From NCBI RefSeq assembly GCF_900169145.1, contig NZ_FXZD01000008.1:1-64000 (forward strand): 64,000 bases of DNA, read 5' to 3'. The DNA is from Brevibacterium antiquum CNRZ 918 (GTDB lineage Bacteria; Actinomycetota; Actinomycetes; Actinomycetales; Brevibacteriaceae). Of the stretch, positions 1-8,077 are shown piece by piece. Below the pieces are notes generated by a model. The model was not told where the DNA came from and made no database searches. It worked only from the letters and a program-made list of their open reading frames with translations. Every line of letters starts with the position of its first letter. Position 1 is the first letter of the stretch. Position numbers and translations under genes: made by a program.

Positions 1-78
1 ACGCTACGGGCGGCGGTAAATACTCTGGCCGAACAAATCCGCAGCCACGAAGAACAGCTACGCCGCCTGCGCGACTGA
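1..78 (+). other. C-terminal tail of an unidentified ORF cut by the window edge
   Basis: One open frame runs from the first base to a TGA at 76-78 and gives a 25-residue charged tail (TLRAAVNTLAEQIRSHEEQ and onward). The heptad-like spacing looks like a coiled coil. Such tails occur in accessory proteins of integrase or transposase gene clusters, but nothing here identifies the family. No function is assigned. Confidence 0.35.
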
Positions 79-126
79 CTTCATTAACCGGCCAAAACAC
101 CAAACTGACGTTGATTAGCCGGATAA

Positions 127-387
127 TCTTACGACAACGCCCTGGCCGAGGCCTTCAACTCGCTGTTCAAGGCCGAGCTGATCCGTAACCACGGCCCCTG
201 GACGGGCATCGACGAGCTTGAGATCGCGACCGCTGAGTACATCGACTGGTTCAACCACCGACGTCTCCACGGCGAGATCGGCATGATCCCACCCGTCGAG
301 CTCGAGGACATCTACCATCACCACCAGACCGTGCCGGCGACCGCCGGCACGGCACTTGCAAGCCTCTAACAGACCCGGGGCGATTCA
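127..387 (+). mobile_element. 3' remnant of an IS3-family insertion sequence
   Basis: Only the downstream end of the element remains: the last 80 codons of the transposase plus the right terminus. The terminus read inward on the minus strand begins TGAATCGCCCCGGGTCT (373-387), which resembles the TGAACCGCCCCGG-type ends of actinobacterial IS3 elements (family knowledge recalled, not searched). The resB reading frame resumes immediately outside it at 388. The left part of the IS is missing: upstream of about 127 the sequence no longer matches a transposase, so a deletion or rearrangement followed insertion. This is the left boundary of the copper island. Confidence 0.7.
130..369 (+). pseudogene. 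IS3-family transposase OrfB, C-terminal fragment
   Basis: The 79 residues from YDNALAEAFNSLFKAELI to the stop match the C-terminal part of the rve integrase domain of IS3 OrfB proteins. Recognisable blocks are the YDNALAE motif, whose second half carries the last catalytic Glu of the DDE triad, and the WFNHRRLHGEIGMIPP block near the end. The usual preceding GDS and the first two catalytic Asp residues are absent, and an in-frame TAA lies just upstream (124-126), so the fragment cannot be translated as a transposase. Confidence 0.85.
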
Positions 388-1006
388 CCAGGTTCCCCGT
401 CTCCCGGAGATAGACGCGCTCGGCAGCGATGTGGTCCGGGTGCCTCACGGTGCGGTAGCCGCGCTTCTTCAGCAGCCGCTCAGCAGCGTCGAGCAGCTCC
501 TTGCTCGAGGTGCCCAGCGGCGGGCCAAAGCTGGCATACCCCGGCATCCGGGTCAGACGGCGCGGCGCTTTCGGCGGCTCCTGGCGCATCGCCCGGAGAT
601 GCTGCCGGGTGCGGGGCAGGATGCAGCCGACCAGCGAGACCATCAGCAGGATGTAGATGCTGGCGAACCACACCGATGAGTGGACGTCGAACAGCTGGAA
701 GGTGTCGAGGACTTCTCCCCACTGCCCGTTGTCCTCGATGAAGCTTGCCACCCGGGCCGGATCCTGGATGCGCTGGGGCAGCAGGGAAGCCGGGATGATG
801 GCCAGCGCCAGCATGAGCAGCAGGATCAGCGCCGCTCGCATGGTGGTCAGCTGCCGCCACGCCCACCGCAGCAGCCCCACGAACCCGATGTCGGCCGGTG
901 CTGCCTTCGTCGGCGGGGTCGCTCCGGGCGCGCCGGATCCGCTGGTGGAGTCGGACTGCCGCGTCGATGTTGCCGCCCGTTCCTGATGCAACGGCTTCAT
1001 GGTCAC
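388..1006 (-). pseudogene. resB: ResB-like cytochrome c biogenesis protein, truncated by IS
   Basis: The N-terminal 206 residues of a ResB/Ccs1 protein are present. There is a TM segment (about residues 56-76, RAALILLLMLALAIIPASLL) and a second near SVWFASIYILLMVSLVGC, then the LRETGNLV block where the frame meets the IS end. ResB normally works with ResC/CcsA in system II haem attachment to apocytochrome c on the outer face of the membrane. Family members are about 500 residues, so more than half is lost and the IS end supplies a short nonsense tail. The start is GTG at 1006, with an ATG at 1000 as an alternative. It is the last gene of the leftward tlpA-ccdA-cueP operon. The broken gene is probably non-functional. 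Confidence 0.8.
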
Positions 1007-1032
1007 GGTCTCGCTTCGCCCACCGCTGCTTT

Positions 1033-1608
1033 TTAGGTGAATTGCAGGTCGGTGATGCAGGTGGCGCCGTCGTCGGTGGTGGTGAAGTCCGAGGCGCCCG
1101 TCCGGCCGTCGTGGCTGATCTCAATGGTGCCGGTGATGTCGCTGGGCACCCAGAAGCCGATGAACCCGTTGTCGAAGGTGGCCACCTGCTCGTCGACCAC
1201 GGTCTCACCGGTGGTGCTGTCGGTGATCTGGACGTCGACGGTTGTGTTGCTGAGCTCGCCCTGGCAGGTGGTCAGGCTGTGGTAGAAGCAGTCATGTGTC
1301 TGGTCGACGTAGGGGGCGATCGATAGGTACGACAGGTTCTGCGGCAGGTCCAGGGTCACTTCCTGCGTGTTGTCGGTCAGCACCAGCTCATCGGGATAGA
1401 CGGATGCGATCAGGTCCACAGGCCTGTCGGCTGTCTCGAGCTGGTCCAGATGGTTGATGATCTCGAACGTATCCATGTTGTCGAGGTCGTAGGTGGCAAG
1501 GAGATCAGCCTGCGAGCCGGTGCTGGGTGATGGTTCGGAGTCTGCTGCCGGCGCGCATCCTGCCAGCACCAGCGAGAGTGTCGCTGCAGCGATCGCTACT
1601 CGTTTCAC
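1033..1608 (-). CDS. cueP: CueP-family copper-binding lipoprotein
   Basis: This 191-residue protein has a lipoprotein signal (KRVAIAAATLSLVLAGC, lipid Cys 18). It then shows the CueP family core: DCFYHSLTTCQGEL, a GFIGFWVP block, and a terminal ATCITDLQ with a conserved Cys. CueP binds copper outside the cytoplasmic membrane, supplies it to exported cuproproteins and can reduce it. I chose GTG 1608 because AAGGAG lies six bases upstream; the ATG at 1614 abuts that ribosome site directly. The gene sits between ccdA and resB, which fits a role in keeping thiols and copper in check outside the membrane. The neighbouring thiol-disulphide exporter CcdA could keep CueP reduced (inference). Confidence 0.85.
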   Translation of the reverse strand: MKRVAIAAATLSLVLAGCAPAADSEPSPSTGSQADLLATYDLDNMDTFEIINHLDQLETADRPVDLIASVYPDELVLTDNTQEVTLDLPQNLSYLSIAPYVDQTHDCFYHSLTTCQGELSNTTVDVQITDSTTGETVVDEQVATFDNGFIGFWVPSDITGTIEISHDGRTGASDFTTTDDGATCITDLQFT

Positions 1609-1704
1609 GTTCATCTCCTTGTCGTTCGGGCGGGTGCCCGAGGGTCAGCATGCGCAGGAGTGAGGACTGCGAATGCGTGGTCTCACTGAGTGGGCGGGGG
1701 TGTG

Positions 1705-2484
1705 TCAGATGATGGTTTCGAAGCCGCCGATCATGCCTTGCAGGCTGTTGACCCACTGGGTCCAGACGCCGCTGACGAGCAGCACGCCGATGATGATGAG
1801 CATCGCCCCGCCGATCCGGCTGATCAGCAGGTGGTGGTCTCTGGCCCACTGCAGCCTGCCGGTGCCCTTGACGATGAGCACGGCCACGACGATGAACGGC
1901 ACTCCCAGTCCGAGGCAGTACATCAGCGTCAGCAGGGCACCGCGCCAGATGCCGTCGGTGCCGGTTACCCCGAAGCTGGTCGACAGCGCCAGCACCGCCG
2001 CGAGTGTGGGACCCATGCACGGGGCCCAACTGAAGGCGAAGGTGGCGCCCAGGGCGGGGGCACCCCACAGCCCGGCGGGTGGACGCTTGGAGATGCGGGC
2101 GGTGCGCTGGAACATGCCGATCCCGCCCATGAACACGATGCCGGCGATGATGACGACGACACCCATCACGCGGTTGAGGACATCGGCCCACTGGCTGAGC
2201 AAGACACCGGCGAGGCTGAACGCCAGGCCCATCGACACGAAGACCGCGGCGAAGCCGACAATGAACAGGGAAACCCCGATGACGACCCGGCTGATCTTCC
2301 GGTCGGTCAACGCGGCGGCACCCAACCCGGTGACGTAGCCGACGTAGCCGGGGACCAGCGGCAGGACGCACGGGGAAAAGAACGAGACCGCCCCGGCCAG
2401 GATGGCCACCGGGATCGCCAACAGCATCGGACCGGACAAGGCGGTCTGCGAAAAGGTCTCACCGATGGAGGCTGTGAGTGTCAT
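1705..2484 (-). CDS. ccdA: CcdA-family thiol-disulphide transporter (cytochrome c biogenesis)
   Basis: This polytopic protein of 259 residues has about six membrane segments. It carries the diagnostic pair of membrane cysteines, SFFSPCVLPLVPGY in the first TM segment and SWAPCMGPTLAA in the fourth. CcdA passes electrons from cytoplasmic thioredoxin to external thioredoxin-like proteins such as ResA/TlpA. Its ATG overlaps the stop of the upstream tlpA-like gene (ATGA), so the two are translationally coupled and probably partners. The length is normal for the family (about 230-260). Confidence 0.9.
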   Translation of the reverse strand: MTLTASIGETFSQTALSGPMLLAIPVAILAGAVSFFSPCVLPLVPGYVGYVTGLGAAALTDRKISRVVIGVSLFIVGFAAVFVSMGLAFSLAGVLLSQWADVLNRVMGVVVIIAGIVFMGGIGMFQRTARISKRPPAGLWGAPALGATFAFSWAPCMGPTLAAVLALSTSFGVTGTDGIWRGALLTLMYCLGLGVPFIVVAVLIVKGTGRLQWARDHHLLISRIGGAMLIIIGVLLVSGVWTQWVNSLQGMIGGFETII

Positions 2485-3107
2485 GCCGGCTCGTCCAGCA
2501 CGTCGCCGATCAACGCTTTGAGGGTGGACTCGTCCACGGCTCCCATCACCCGCGCCGCCGCCCTGCCCTGGGCGTCCAGGACCACGGTGGACGGGACCGC
2601 CTGCGGGGGCAGCACCGCACCGAGTGCTGCCACACCGAGCCCGTCCTGATCGAGCATGGACGGAAACGTCAGATCGAAGGTCCTGGCGAACGCGTCGGCG
2701 GCCAGTGCCTCATCGCGAACATTGATGCCCAAGAACTTCACGCCGTCGGCTTGGTATCGCTCGTAGTTGGCCTGCAGTGCGGGGGCTTCCTTGCGGCACG
2801 GAGGGCAGGCGGCGTACCACAGGTTGAGCACCACCGGGGCTCCACGCCAGTCGGCAAGGTCGAAGGCAGTGCCGTCGGTGTACTCACCGGCCAACTCGAT
2901 CGGCTCACCCCGCTCACCGATGGGCAGTTGGGTGATGACCCCGGCCCCGGAAATATAGCCCTGCTCATTGACCTCCGGCACCTGGTCGGCCAACTCGTCG
3001 GCATCGCTGCCGCACCCGGCCAGGCCAAGTGCGAGGAGGACGGTCACGAGCCTGACCGGCGGATCATCGAACGACGCGACAGAGGTGAGAGCATCCTTCT
3101 TCTTCAA
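2481..3107 (-). CDS. TlpA/ResA-like thioredoxin-fold lipoprotein
   Basis: The product has a lipoprotein signal (RLVTVLLALGLAGCG) followed by an AhpC/TSA-thioredoxin domain. The active site is WYAACPPC (CPPC encoded at about 2796-2807) and the cis-proline block is QAVPSTVVLD. It should reduce disulphides outside the membrane using electrons from CcdA, encoded immediately downstream with a four-base overlap. The start is uncertain. TTG 3107 gives a basic KKKD leader but has no clear ribosome site; GTG 3047 gives a very short signal without positive charge. A CopR-like repeat lies upstream at 3171-3190, between this gene and the divergent membrane protein gene. Confidence 0.8.
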   Translation of the reverse strand: MKKKDALTSVASFDDPPVRLVTVLLALGLAGCGSDADELADQVPEVNEQGYISGAGVITQLPIGERGEPIELAGEYTDGTAFDLADWRGAPVVLNLWYAACPPCRKEAPALQANYERYQADGVKFLGINVRDEALAADAFARTFDLTFPSMLDQDGLGVAALGAVLPPQAVPSTVVLDAQGRAAARVMGAVDESTLKALIGDVLDEPA

Positions 3108-3170
3108 CTCGCAGGAAAACGACTCCCTCCATTCTGGTCGAGCCGGAGATGGTGAAACGACCGGGATTCT

Positions 3171-3190
3171 TGAAGCTTTGATAAAGAATG
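3171..3190 (+). promoter_or_regulatory. CopR-like direct repeat between tlpA-like and DoxX-like genes
   Basis: TGAAGCTTT-GA-TAAAGAATG matches the two nonamers of the box TGAAGATTT-2 nt-TGAAGATTT at 8 of 9 and 6 of 9 positions. I recall that box for Corynebacterium glutamicum CopR. It lies in the divergent region and could serve either the leftward redox operon or the rightward membrane protein gene. Confidence 0.5.
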
Positions 3191-3285
3191 CCGGTTCACG
3201 GCCTGGTGGCGGGGCGGTCGCGCAGTTCTCGGGCCACATACTTGAGACCGTCCGCCACGCCTGCCCCCTCTGGAGGTTCACTGCT

Positions 3286-4317
3286 GTGCTCACGGTCGTC
3301 AGGCGCGCTGTGGTCGCGCTCGTCGGGGGAGTTCTCATCGCAGCCGGCAGCGTGACCCCGGCTGTCGCACATCAGCAGTGGTTCGTTGCTGACCCTCAGG
3401 ACTATCCGGTCGACGGTGCGGCGTTGCTGCGCCCGGGCGTCCTGCTTGGAGTCGTCGTGGCCGTCGTGGTCACTCTCCTGGGGCGGGCCGCCGCCTCGCG
3501 GCTGTCGGTGCCGGAACTGTCAGCGTTCAAACCGGCACGCCTCCTGGCGGTGCTGGCACCGTGGGCGCCGCGCATTCTGGCCTTGCATGTGGGTCTCAGC
3601 CTGATTGTCCTCTCCTTCTCCGGTGCGGTCCTCAGCCCCACCTTTCGAGCGCCGGACAGGTGGGAAGCCCTCCTGCTCGTGCCGCAGATCATCGTGGGCG
3701 TGATGCTGATCGCCGGGGTCTTCGTGCGCATTGCAGCCGTCGCGATCGTGCTTGCCGCCACCGGCATCACCGTTGCCTCCGGGTGGGAATCGGTGGCCAG
3801 TACAGCGGTACTCGTGGGCAGCGCAGTGTTCCTCTTCGTCCTGCCCCCGCGCGCAACGGAAGGCTCCCGCGGTGCGCTCGATGCCCGGACGCTGTCCAGA
3901 GCAGGGCTGGCGCTCAAGCTCGGGGCCGGAGTGTCGCTGATCGGCTTGGCCATCAGTGAAAAGCTCGCTAACCCGGACATGGCCCAGGCGATGCTCGTGC
4001 AGGTGCCAGTGCTCAACGTCCTGGCGCCCCTCGGCGTCACCCCGGAGAGCTTCGCACTGATCGCCGGCGGGGTCGAACTTGCCCTGGGCCTGCTGCTGAT
4101 CTCCGGTGCCCTGCCGCAGCTCATCGCCCTCGTGACCGCCGTCCCCTTCACCGCGACCCTGGCCCTGTTCGGCACGGCCGAACTCATCGGGCACCTGCCC
4201 GTGTACGGGGTCCTTCTCACCCTCCTCATCCTCGGTAGCCGAGCCGACTCCTCACGTGCTCTCTCCGGAAGCCCTCAGATCCCAAGCCCAGGGGCGGCCA
4301 AGAAAGCCGTGACGTAG
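3286..4317 (+). CDS. DoxX-like polytopic membrane protein of the copper island
   Basis: A predicted 343-residue protein with a cleavable signal (VVRRAVVALVGGVLIAAGSVTPAVAHQQWFV) and about eight hydrophobic segments. The mature protein would start with His-Gln-Gln-Trp-Phe, which would put a histidine at its free N-terminus, a common copper ligand. The C-terminal third (KLGAGVSLIGLAISEKL and onward) resembles DoxX-type quinol-associated membrane proteins. It is not a canonical CopD. GTG 3286 was chosen because GGAGG lies 10 bases upstream (3271-3275) and the signal begins there; the longer upstream frame overlaps the divergent gene. Function is unknown. Copper context and the CopR-like box suggest a role in membrane copper handling (inference). 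Confidence 0.65.
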   Translation: MLTVVRRAVVALVGGVLIAAGSVTPAVAHQQWFVADPQDYPVDGAALLRPGVLLGVVVAVVVTLLGRAAASRLSVPELSAFKPARLLAVLAPWAPRILALHVGLSLIVLSFSGAVLSPTFRAPDRWEALLLVPQIIVGVMLIAGVFVRIAAVAIVLAATGITVASGWESVASTAVLVGSAVFLFVLPPRATEGSRGALDARTLSRAGLALKLGAGVSLIGLAISEKLANPDMAQAMLVQVPVLNVLAPLGVTPESFALIAGGVELALGLLLISGALPQLIALVTAVPFTATLALFGTAELIGHLPVYGVLLTLLILGSRADSSRALSGSPQIPSPGAAKKAVT

Positions 4318-4344
4318 ATCAGCGGCGGTCAGCAAGCGGCTGTG

Positions 4345-4364
4345 GGTTCTTCAACGAATCTTCA
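4345..4364 (-). promoter_or_regulatory. CopR-like direct repeat upstream of the GH65 gene
   Basis: On the minus strand the sequence reads TGAAGATTC-GT-TGAAGAACC, 8 of 9 and 6 of 9 matches to the CopR-type nonamer. It is 151 bp before the proposed GH65 start and follows the membrane protein stop. The inverted orientation relative to the gene is a reservation. Confidence 0.45.
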
Positions 4365-4514
4365 CACGGAAGCGCTTCACCCCCCGGAAGATCGTCGATA
4401 CCGTCGGAAGTGCGCGCCGACGCTTGTTGTCCGCGCGCCGTCACCGATGAAAGCTCACGGGCGGATGCCGATGGGCCGGAGTCATCTGCGGAAGACAGGG
4501 AAGCAGCGAGAATC

Positions 4515-7055
4515 ATGCACCTCAAGCACCTCCCGGAACCAGCCTGCGAGGATTCGCGGAGTGCCCGGCAACGACGGTGGTGGTGCGGGGGCGCCGACGT
4601 CCATCCGGCCGACGGGTGGAGGCTGATCTACGACCGCTTCGACCCGGCGCAGGAACAGACCCGGGAAGCGCTGTGCACGTTGGGCAACGGGTACTGGGCG
4701 ACTCGGGGGGCGGCATTGGGCAGCGTCGCCGACGGGACGCATTATCCCGGGACCTACTTCGCCGGGGTGTACAACAGGCTGATGTCCGACCTGGGAGGCC
4801 GGGACAGCGAGGTCGAGCACCTGGTCAACATGCCCGATTGGACCTACGTGCGCATACAGCCGGTCGGCGGGACGTACCTGCGACCCTGCAGTCCCGAGAT
4901 GATCAGCCACCGTCAGGTGCTCGACCTGCGCAGGGGAGTGCTTGAGCGCACCAATCGGTACCGGGATGACGAAGGCCGCATCACCCGCGTGAGTTCGCGC
5001 CAGCTGCATTCGGTGGTTGATCCGCGGGTGGCTGCACTCGAAATCACGGTAGAGGCAGAGAACTGGTCCGGAGAGCTGAGGATCGACTCCGCAGTGAACG
5101 GGGACGTCACCAACGCCAACGTCCTCGCCGATCGCGATCTTCCCAATGCGCATCTGACTGCCGGACAGTCGCAGCAGCTCGATCAGGAGACGGTGCTTCA
5201 CAGCACGACCACCAGTCAGTCCCTCGTGGCAGTCGCCTTGGCAGCGCGTACCCGGATCAGCCCTGCCACGGTAGAGGCGGCTCGGAGCTATCACCCGGGG
5301 ACACGGACTGGACAGGAGATTCTCGTTCAGGTGCAAGCCGGGTCTGCGGTCCAACTCAGCAAGACCGTCGCTGCCGCCACCTCAAGGGACCGCGGGATTT
5401 CCACTCCCGCCCTGGATGCGGCCGGCAGGATCAGAAGAACTGCTGACTTCGACCAGCTCCTGGCGGACCACGAGGAGGCCTGGAACCAGTTATGGGCGCG
5501 CTTCGGTGTTGGCCTGCAGACCGGCGTGGCCCAGCAGCTGGCGCTGAACCTGCACATCTTCCACGTCCTGCAGACCGTCGCGGCGGCGGATCCTGATCTG
5601 GATGCCGGACTGCCCGCACGAGGGTTGCACGGCGAAGGATACCGGGGCCATATTTTCTGGGACGAGCTGTTCGTCTTCCCGATGCTCACATTGCGTCGGC
5701 CCGAGCTGACCCGGGCTTTCCTGCTGTACCGGCACCGGCGTCTGCCCACGGCCCGTGAGGCTGCCCGCGAAGCAGGACTCGACGGTGCCCTGTTTCCATG
5801 GCAGTCAGGCAGCGACGGGAGGGAAGAGACTCCTCCTGCCCTGTTCAACGTCAGGAACGGGCAGTGGATGCCGGACAACTCCCACCGACAGCTGCATGTG
5901 GGGCTGGGGGTGGCCTACAGCACCTGGCAGTACTACCAGTCCACAGCTGATGTGGGTTTCCTCGCAGACTACGGCGCTGAGATGATCGTGGAAGTCGCGC
6001 GCCTATTCAGCAGCGTCTCGATCCACGACTCTCGCGATGATCGTTTCGACATCACCGGCGTGATGGGACCGGACGAGTTCCACGACGGTTATCCCGGCGC
6101 GCCCGGTGAGGGGCTTCGCAACAATGCGTATACCAACGTGCTTGCCGCCTGGGTCCTGGCCCGAGCACAAGATGTCGTGGCCCTGCTGGCCGGGCACGAC
6201 TGCGGCGACCTATGGACCCGCCTGCGCCTGACCGACGGAGAGACGAAGCGCTGGGACAGGATCAGCCGCCGACTGAGAGTGCCGTGGCTGACCGACGGCA
6301 TCATCAGCCAGTTCGAAGGCTATGAAGCGCTGGAAGAGTTCGACTGGGAGCACTACCGCACCCGGTACGCCAACATCGGCCGCCTGGACCTCATCCTGCA
6401 AGCCGAAGGTGACACGACCAACCGGTACAAGCTTTCGAAACAAGCCGATGTCCTCATGCTGTTCTATCTGTTTTCCGCCGAAGAACTCCGCGGGGTCCTC
6501 GAGCGCCTGGGGTACAGTCTGCCTGCCGACGCGATCCCACGCACAGTCCGCTACTACCTCGACCGCACCAGCCACGGGTCGACCCTGAGCCGCGTCGTCC
6601 ACGCCTGGGTTCTTGCACGAACTGATCGGAAGCACTCATGGTCAATATTCGAACAGGCCCTCCAAACCGACCTCGCCGACACTCAAGGCGGAACGACACG
6701 TGAAGGCGTTCACATCGGTGCTATGGCCGGCACCGCCGATATGATTCTGCGCTGCTACGGCGGCGTGGAGACTCGCGCCGATATCTTGTGGTTGCACCCG
6801 GTGCTTCCCGACGGGCTGGATGCCGTCAGTTTCCAACTCAGATTCCGGGGACAGCCGCTTGCCGTCGACCTCGACCAGCAGACGATGACGATACGCCTTC
6901 AGCCCTGCTCCGTCGATCCGGTGCGGATCTGTGCCGAGGGCATCGAGAGGACACTCGGGCCTGGCGACGTCTGGAAAGTCGACCTTGCCGGAAGCCCGGC
7001 CGCCGGAGAGACGCCACCGCGACCGCCGTTATCACATCCCCGCGAACTCCCCTAG
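4515..7055 (+). CDS. Glycoside hydrolase family 65 disaccharide phosphorylase
   Basis: This protein of about 846 residues has the GH65 layout: N-terminal beta-sandwich domain (LIYDRFDPAQEQTREALCTLGNGYWATRG), (alpha/alpha)6 barrel with GHIFWDELFVFPMLT and VMGPDEFHDGY, and a C-terminal beta-sheet domain. The presumed general acid is Glu521 in GPDEFH. GH65 enzymes such as maltose, trehalose and kojibiose phosphorylases cleave alpha-glucobioses with phosphate to glucose and beta-glucose 1-phosphate; specificity cannot be read here. ATG 4515 has a GGGAAG site upstream; GTG 4410 is in frame and gives a longer N-terminus. It sits ten bases before the CDF transporter gene and has a CopR-like box upstream. 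A phosphorylase saves one ATP per disaccharide. Confidence 0.85.
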   Translation: MHLKHLPEPACEDSRSARQRRWWCGGADVHPADGWRLIYDRFDPAQEQTREALCTLGNGYWATRGAALGSVADGTHYPGTYFAGVYNRLMSDLGGRDSEVEHLVNMPDWTYVRIQPVGGTYLRPCSPEMISHRQVLDLRRGVLERTNRYRDDEGRITRVSSRQLHSVVDPRVAALEITVEAENWSGELRIDSAVNGDVTNANVLADRDLPNAHLTAGQSQQLDQETVLHSTTTSQSLVAVALAARTRISPATVEAARSYHPGTRTGQEILVQVQAGSAVQLSKTVAAATSRDRGISTPALDAAGRIRRTADFDQLLADHEEAWNQLWARFGVGLQTGVAQQLALNLHIFHVLQTVAAADPDLDAGLPARGLHGEGYRGHIFWDELFVFPMLTLRRPELTRAFLLYRHRRLPTAREAAREAGLDGALFPWQSGSDGREETPPALFNVRNGQWMPDNSHRQLHVGLGVAYSTWQYYQSTADVGFLADYGAEMIVEVARLFSSVSIHDSRDDRFDITGVMGPDEFHDGYPGAPGEGLRNNAYTNVLAAWVLARAQDVVALLAGHDCGDLWTRLRLTDGETKRWDRISRRLRVPWLTDGIISQFEGYEALEEFDWEHYRTRYANIGRLDLILQAEGDTTNRYKLSKQADVLMLFYLFSAEELRGVLERLGYSLPADAIPRTVRYYLDRTSHGSTLSRVVHAWVLARTDRKHSWSIFEQALQTDLADTQGGTTREGVHIGAMAGTADMILRCYGGVETRADILWLHPVLPDGLDAVSFQLRFRGQPLAVDLDQQTMTIRLQPCSVDPVRICAEGIERTLGPGDVWKVDLAGSPAAGETPPRPPLSHPRELP

Positions 7056-7064
7056 GAAGAAGCC

Positions 7065-8003
7065 ATGAGCCAAGACAGCCACAGTACACACCTCCCCACC
7101 GGACGAGACAGCCGAGCGCTGCGCATCTCGGGATGGCTGACGGGAGTGTATTTCGTCATCGAGCTGGTCATCGGGCTGTGGTCCGGATCGGTCGCGGTGA
7201 TCTCCGATGCCTTCCACACGTTCTCGGCTGTCGGCGGGGTGCTGATCGCGCTGGTCGCCCAGCGTCTGAGCCAACGCCCCGCCACTGCGAAGGAGACCTT
7301 CGGGTGGGCCCGCGCAGAGATCATCGGGGCCCTGTTCAACGGACTCTTCCTCACCCTGATGGCCGCCTACGTGTTCTACATGGGAGCCATGCGGCTGGCC
7401 GACCCGATCGAGCTGCCCACCACGGTGATGCTCTGGGTGGCCGCCGGCGGCATTGTCACCGAGCTCATCGCATTCCGGCTGCTCTACCAACGTCAGAAGA
7501 CGAACCTGAACATCAAGGGCGCGTTCTGGCACATCCTGCAGACCTTCGTCGGCAGCATCATCATCATCATCTCCGCGGTGGTCATCCAACTGACAGGCTT
7601 CCTCGCGATCGACCCGCTGCTGGGCATGGTCTTCGGCGTGGTGCTGCTGTGGGCGTCGTGGACCATCATCCGGTCGGCCCTGCGAATCCTGCTGCAAGGC
7701 ACCCCCGAACACCTCGACCTGCCGGCGGCGATCGCCGCGCTGGAGGAGATCGACGGCGTTGAGGACGTCCACCACGTGCACGCCTGGACCATCACCTCAG
7801 GGCGCACCGTCTTCTCCGCGCACCTGCACGTGGCCAACCCGGCCCAGCATGAGGCCGTCCTGGAACAGGCGACCGATTTGCTCACCGACCGGTTCGACAT
7901 CTACTTCTCCACGCTGCAGATCGAGCGCACCTGCCCGGCCGAGGCCGCCACGAGCATCGACATCACCAGACCCCCCGAGCGCGGGACAGACCCGGGCATT
8001 TGA
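7065..8003 (+). CDS. Cation diffusion facilitator with a non-canonical metal site
   Basis: A 312-residue CDF protein with six TM segments and a C-terminal cytoplasmic domain (VEDVHHVHAWTITSG, typical of the family). In canonical zinc members TM2 carries DAxHxxxD and TM5 HxxxD. Here TM2 reads SDAFHTFSA, so the last Asp is Ala55 (His51 and Asp48 are kept). TM5 reads FWHILQT, so the Asp is Thr160 (His156 is kept). Both carboxylates of the transport site are therefore lost, and the substrate is unlikely to be plain zinc. The ATG has GGAAGAAG just upstream. The gene is ten bases after the GH65 gene and its stop codon overlaps the CopR-like box that precedes copR. Confidence 0.85.
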   Translation: MSQDSHSTHLPTGRDSRALRISGWLTGVYFVIELVIGLWSGSVAVISDAFHTFSAVGGVLIALVAQRLSQRPATAKETFGWARAEIIGALFNGLFLTLMAAYVFYMGAMRLADPIELPTTVMLWVAAGGIVTELIAFRLLYQRQKTNLNIKGAFWHILQTFVGSIIIIISAVVIQLTGFLAIDPLLGMVFGVVLLWASWTIIRSALRILLQGTPEHLDLPAAIAALEEIDGVEDVHHVHAWTITSGRTVFSAHLHVANPAQHEAVLEQATDLLTDRFDIYFSTLQIERTCPAEAATSIDITRPPERGTDPGI

Positions 8004-8020
8004 AGGTTTGACGAAGATTC
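8001..8020 (+). promoter_or_regulatory. CopR-like direct repeat upstream of copRS
   Basis: TGAAGGTTT-GA-CGAAGATTC matches the two nonamers at 8 of 9 and 7 of 9 positions. It is 58 bases before the copR start and overlaps the CDF stop codon. The position fits autoregulation of the two-component system. Confidence 0.6.
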
Positions 8021-8077
8021 CGGCCGCAGAGGGCGCTGAGGACTGTGTGCCACCTGAACTGGGGACAGACTGGGTAC

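Noticed and set aside
251..387. C-terminal half of the truncated resB frame as coding sequence
   Set aside because: From 387 leftward the frame runs through the IS3 remnant on its antisense strand; it is chance read-through.
4410..4514. Longer GH65 start at GTG 4410
   Set aside because: The added 35 residues have no family similarity and the ribosome site is poor; ATG 4515 is preferred, though not proven.
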